From Bacteroidota bacterium (GTDB taxonomy: Bacteria; Bacteroidota; Bacteroidia; Bacteroidales; Bacteroidaceae), in assembly GCA_023426145.1 (NCBI GenBank), contig JAFABG010000040.1, positions 372,001 to 436,000 on the forward strand: DNA of 64,000 nucleotides, given 5' to 3'. Shown here piece after piece: positions 61,701 to 64,000 of this stretch (position 1 is the stretch's first letter; each line of letters starts with the position of its first letter). Under the pieces are notes generated by a model that searched no databases, was not told the origin of the DNA, and was given only the letters and a program-made list of their open reading frames with translations. The position numbers and the translations under genes are program-made.

Positions 61701-61934
61701 TCCTACTTGCGGTTGAAGAATGTAACGTTGAGCTACACATTCTCAAAAACGGTTTGGAACTTCTTCCGTTCGGGAACCTTATATTTAACTGGTGAGAATC
61801 TGCTTACTTTTACCGATTATTTAGGGATGGATCCTGAATTCTCTTATTCCTATGGTGAGAATGTGCAAGGGTTTGACAACGCCAAGTTGATGCAACCTAA
61901 AACAGTGCGAATGGGTGTTAATTTAAAATTCTAG
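58782..61934 (+). CDS. Divergent SusC-like TonB-dependent transporter
   Basis: A 1050-residue outer-membrane protein from the ATG at 58782, which begins a normal signal peptide (MKKINKILSISALLVCGVAN, cleaved after TWGQ). It has a CarboxypepD_reg-like domain (LTGKILSATNHPVQGAIVTV, about 27-105) and a plug with VGRALSGQVAGLQM, YNLRGIRTLTGDNAPLIVINGVP and ITVLKGAEAAMYGSMGSNGVILIET. The DEVVVVGYG stretch before the plug is missing and replaced by VLPFRREGEMRLEDYTTATN, and the INGVP and KGAEAAMYG signatures depart from the consensus. The barrel ends in Phe (MGVNLKF). It is the second SusC of this operon, partnered with the SusD 5 bp downstream. The changed TonB-box region may mean a different energy coupling. 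Confidence 0.93.
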   Translation: MKKINKILSISALLVCGVANTWGQEGHKLTGKILSATNHPVQGAIVTVMDTMNVTTSKDGTFKFNVKDLSRAKEISVWAPGYFSVKQLVKGRTELVISLVPENQYKYNQTMVLPFRREGEMRLEDYTTATNINKKDFMLGTTKVGRALSGQVAGLQMKQSSGMPGEGSYYNLRGIRTLTGDNAPLIVINGVPHMPDKTPSALIGGFTRDIFQFYHLQDLQNITVLKGAEAAMYGSMGSNGVILIETDGTASNDVETRVSYYGSYGVNWNNKRMPLMGLEDYKQYLADMGMTISKDPQTFYSNFPFMQNPNDPRYSYLYNNNTDWQDLIYKSSASTDHLFRVEGGDNIAKYDLSLGYYRENGLMDNTSMERFHTLLNANVLVSKKVNIFATVGLAYLTGHYQLQGMDATTNPILAAYARSPFLSPYEKDRDGNTLKSYSSHYYGRSRNRDYSVSNPLAIVNMLDSRNRQYDLNMKAGVIYNPFRELTLTGTVGLYYNYDNEHLFIPGESEATIVPLNDKYGLRNNAVSDGVAQTTNFFTNLNAAYKKTYNYVHKFNAILGWQLMTTKNEYDAGEGRNTGNDFYQTLSSTTDGRRFLGYINSWNWTNFYGHADYTYNDMVQASVNVAVDAASSTGTDVSRFNTYPSVGVTLLGKGWNPLLEASWLNTLNLRLEYGLTGNSRFSSQMGGYYYSTLPYMQLSTIVRSNIPNVSLKPEKNASLNVGLDWSILNNRFNVSFNYYNNQISDMISAMPLSSVYGSIPYYANVGKLENKGIELSMQASLIRTRQFEWIVGGNIARSRDKIKSLGGEEQLVLNYDNGVQLVNRVGEAPYEFYGYQADGVFYTQAEADAANLTNRTGRSYNAGDIRFIDQNGDHRIDDKDRVLLGNASPSYFGGFYTNVKYKGFSLSADFSFSKGNMAYNAVRQQLEAVSTTNNQSIAAVNRWTVEGQKTDMPKATWKDPVGNSYFSSRWMEDASYLRLKNVTLSYTFSKTVWNFFRSGTLYLTGENLLTFTDYLGMDPEFSYSYGENVQGFDNAKLMQPKTVRMGVNLKF

Positions 61935-61939
61935 TGAAA

Positions 61940-63691
61940 ATGAAAAAGTTTAAGATTGAAATAATACTTATGGGGTTGCTGGTTACAATATTGACTTCGT
62001 GCGGCGACTTTTTCGAACCCAATAATGATACTACATTAAATGGAGACAGGTATATCAAGGAAGGTAGTGAGCTTTACTCTGGCTTTCTGGGTATAATTAC
62101 TCGAATGCAGGCTGTAGGTGATAAGGCTATCTATCTAACCGATATGCGTGGCGAATTGTTAGAGCCAACTGAAAATACTCCAGCCGATCTTTATAGTATT
62201 TATAATTATGAAGACGACTTGGCAGGTAACACCTATGCAGATCCGGCTAAATATTATGATGTTATCATTGCATGTAATGATTACTTGCTCAAAGCTAAAA
62301 GTTACCGAGACGCTCACAAGACAACAGTCGATGAGGACGACTACAAAGGATTAATAAGTAGTACGGTGCGACTAAAAACTTGGACTTACTTGATGTTAGC
62401 TAAAATATATGGGCAAGCTGTGTGGTTTGACGATCCGTTGCAAAGTATGAAAGAAATAGCAGCTTTAACGCCACTTGATTTGACCGAGATTATTAATCGA
62501 TGTGATGAGTTGCTGAATACAGGATTCGATGGCATAGATGGTACTTATACTGTGTCATGGAATGAATGGCTTGATCCTGCTAATGGGGCAACTTCAACGA
62601 ACGATGAATATAAGAGATGGAATATGATGGTACCCGGCTATTTCGTTCTTGAAGGAGAAATTGCGCTGTGGAAGGGAGAGTATCAGAAAGCAGCGACCAC
62701 CATTCTTGGCGAAATGAGTAGAGTCTTTGCGCTTCCTGAGTATCAAGGAAATATTGGTAACATTAAATACATGCGCTCTGGAAGTTATGGTGGAAATTAT
62801 GGCCAACAATATGATTCTGAAATGCCGGTGCTTACTGCTGCTGAGTCTGTTATCATGTATGATTATAAGTATAATCAGCAAAATTCTCTATTACGCCACT
62901 TTGATCGTAGTGGGGGATACATGTTGCGTGCTTCTGTTGAAGGAGCCAAACGTTTTGAGGATATTGCTTTTAATCCTCCTTCTGATGCCACTGCAACTAA
63001 AACACAAGATACACGTTTCAGAGCTATTCAAGAGGTTGAAAAGGACGTGGAATATGCCATTCGTAAATATAGAGGCTTTAAGAAAAGCGGGCATACGGTG
63101 GCTCATGATGATGTGTATATTATGCTCTATCACACGGCCGATTTGTACTTTATGGCGATTGAAGCATTGAACAATATGGGACGTTATGAGCCTGCATCTG
63201 TGTTGATGAATCAAGGTGTCGATCCCTTCTACGGAGCTGGTGTGGTCTTGGGAGAGCAATGGCAAGGACTTAATTGCAATTGGGGACTGTGGACCACGCT
63301 TTACGCCGGATTTAGACGTACGTATGCTGATAATGGTGTTCGTGGGGTCTTAGGACTAGGCAAACGTGATATGTGGAAATCACCAGAGGATATTAATGAA
63401 GAAACTGTAGCAGAGCAACATTTGGAAACTCTGAGCGATGAAGACAAGATTAAGAAGCACAATGATCTAGAACTTGTCAAAGAAGCTTTTTTGGAATTTC
63501 CTTGTGAAGGGAAAACTTATCCACTCATGATTCGAGTGGCCAAACGCTGGAATGACTATTCGTTTATTGCTGATTTTGTGGGACAGAAATATGAAGCAAA
63601 TTCTGCTAAACAAGCGGAAGTGAAAACGAAAATAATGAGTGGTGCTTATTTTGTTCCTTGGGACTTGAGTGGTAAATCTTCTTCTCATTAA
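61940..63691 (+). CDS. SusD-like lipoprotein, divergent
   Basis: A 583-residue lipoprotein with lipobox Cys21 (TILTSCGDFFEPNND). SusD-like features: LRTWTYL-type helix (VRLKTWTYLMLAKIYGQAVWFDDPL), YYDVIIACNDYLLKAKSYRD, VLEGEIALWKGEYQKAATTI and a C-terminal helical region. It is more distant from classical SusD than the other copies, matching its divergent SusC partner. The ATG at 61940 is preferred; a GTG overlapping the susC stop (TAGTG) is the alternative. A pectin lyase-like gene follows 26 bp downstream in the same orientation. Confidence 0.9.
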   Translation: MKKFKIEIILMGLLVTILTSCGDFFEPNNDTTLNGDRYIKEGSELYSGFLGIITRMQAVGDKAIYLTDMRGELLEPTENTPADLYSIYNYEDDLAGNTYADPAKYYDVIIACNDYLLKAKSYRDAHKTTVDEDDYKGLISSTVRLKTWTYLMLAKIYGQAVWFDDPLQSMKEIAALTPLDLTEIINRCDELLNTGFDGIDGTYTVSWNEWLDPANGATSTNDEYKRWNMMVPGYFVLEGEIALWKGEYQKAATTILGEMSRVFALPEYQGNIGNIKYMRSGSYGGNYGQQYDSEMPVLTAAESVIMYDYKYNQQNSLLRHFDRSGGYMLRASVEGAKRFEDIAFNPPSDATATKTQDTRFRAIQEVEKDVEYAIRKYRGFKKSGHTVAHDDVYIMLYHTADLYFMAIEALNNMGRYEPASVLMNQGVDPFYGAGVVLGEQWQGLNCNWGLWTTLYAGFRRTYADNGVRGVLGLGKRDMWKSPEDINEETVAEQHLETLSDEDKIKKHNDLELVKEAFLEFPCEGKTYPLMIRVAKRWNDYSFIADFVGQKYEANSAKQAEVKTKIMSGAYFVPWDLSGKSSSH

Positions 63692-63717
63692 TCAACTGTT
63701 TTATAAAAAAATGTATT

Positions 63718-64000
63718 ATGAATGATATAGCCAAAAAAACATGTTTACTCTTGGGATTGCTATTCTCGATTCCAATGATTGCTCAAAAAATATACTATAT
63801 GGATCCCCAAGGTAATGATGGGAATCCGGGAACGGAGGATATGCCTTTTGCTTCTTTAATGAAAGTGCAGCAGGTAGTTCATCCCGGTGATAAAGTGTAT
63901 ATTAATCCTGGAACCTATAAGATTCCAGCTGATCAGCCCGCCATGGCGTACGATGGTGGTGGAGATCTTTATCATTGTGTATTCAATATGAATGTAAGTG
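63718..64000 (+). CDS. Probable PL9-like pectate/rhamnogalacturonan lyase, truncated by the right edge
   Basis: 94 codons are visible. A signal peptide (MNDIAKKTCLLLGLLFSIPM, cleaved after IAQ) is followed by IYYMDPQGNDGNPGTEDMPF and then ASLMKVQQVVHPGDKVYINPGTYKI, the characteristic opening of right-handed beta-helix polysaccharide lyases (PL9 and DUF1565-type). A PL9 enzyme is expected in an RG-I locus, but no catalytic residue is visible and other beta-helix families start in the same way. It is 26 bp after susD and probably the eighth gene of the operon. Confidence 0.7.
   Translation, partial: MNDIAKKTCLLLGLLFSIPMIAQKIYYMDPQGNDGNPGTEDMPFASLMKVQQVVHPGDKVYINPGTYKIPADQPAMAYDGGGDLYHCVFNMNVS

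Noticed and set aside
62727..63170. 147-codon plus-strand frame inside the susD gene
   Set aside because: Frame-shifted shadow of a clear SusD gene with no ribosome binding context or domain.
1..64000. tRNA, rRNA, CRISPR array, transposase or integrase genes
   Set aside because: None was seen by eye on either strand; no repeat-spacer array or mobile-element protein is present.

Overview
The window is A+T-rich and reads as a chromosomal segment of a gut Bacteroides or close relative. The evidence is four SusC-like TonB-dependent transporters with SusD-like lipoproteins, a one-protein hybrid two-component regulator, radical-SAM LipA and FabI, a Ser-type sulfatase, and promoters of the Bacteroides form TTG-N19/20-TAnnTTTG. 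No rRNA, tRNA, CRISPR array, transposase or prophage gene was seen. From memory (not searched), gene content and order resemble the B. thetaiotaomicron rhamnogalacturonan-I (RG-I) locus BT4145-BT4183 and its housekeeping flank up to the dipeptidyl peptidase gene BT4193.

Layout. 1-3879: a SusC/SusD pair on the minus strand, with susD cut by the left edge. 3880-4750: a long AT-rich regulatory gap. 4751-14321: core genes (BadF/NagK-type kinase, small membrane protein, SPFH protein, DPP-IV peptidase, LipA, a membrane protein, then FabI, GldB-like lipoprotein and a tetrapyrrole-methylase-fold methyltransferase on the minus strand). 14666-19479: pectin enzymes GH28, DUF4861 and GH43. 19724-20383: HAD phosphatase. 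20485-24816: the hybrid two-component system (HTCS) regulator. 24959-28548 (minus): PL11, GH105 and L-rhamnose mutarotase. 28822-31631 (plus): GH105 and a tandem CE12 esterase. 31709-41228 (minus): sulfatase, GH106, PL11 and a PL26-like protein. 41429-47177 (minus): SusC/SusD. 48031-64000 (plus): an eight-gene operon with FAS1 lipoprotein, SusC, SusD, FAS1 lipoprotein, DUF5108/FAS1-like lipoprotein, a divergent SusC, SusD, and the start of a PL9-like lyase.

How it works together (inference from families). SusC/D pairs and surface FAS1 lipoproteins capture and import RG-I fragments. PL9, PL11 and the PL26-like protein cut the rhamnose-galacturonate backbone, CE12 removes acetyl groups, GH105 removes terminal unsaturated uronates, GH106 and GH28 release rhamnose and galacturonate, GH43 trims side chains, and the mutarotase prepares rhamnose for catabolism. 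The HTCS probably senses an oligosaccharide of this polymer.

The most interesting signals are (i) a candidate shared HTCS operator. Its four copies, with core CAkGynTkTGyACG, lie 31-32 bp upstream of the -7 box of four divergent promoters in two intergenic regions about 19 kb apart. (ii) The FAS1-rich double SusCD operon, whose second SusC lacks the usual VVVGYG segment. Also notable are a perfect 24-bp hairpin between susD and the sulfatase gene, and a 22-bp-period array of palindromes downstream of the GH43 gene.
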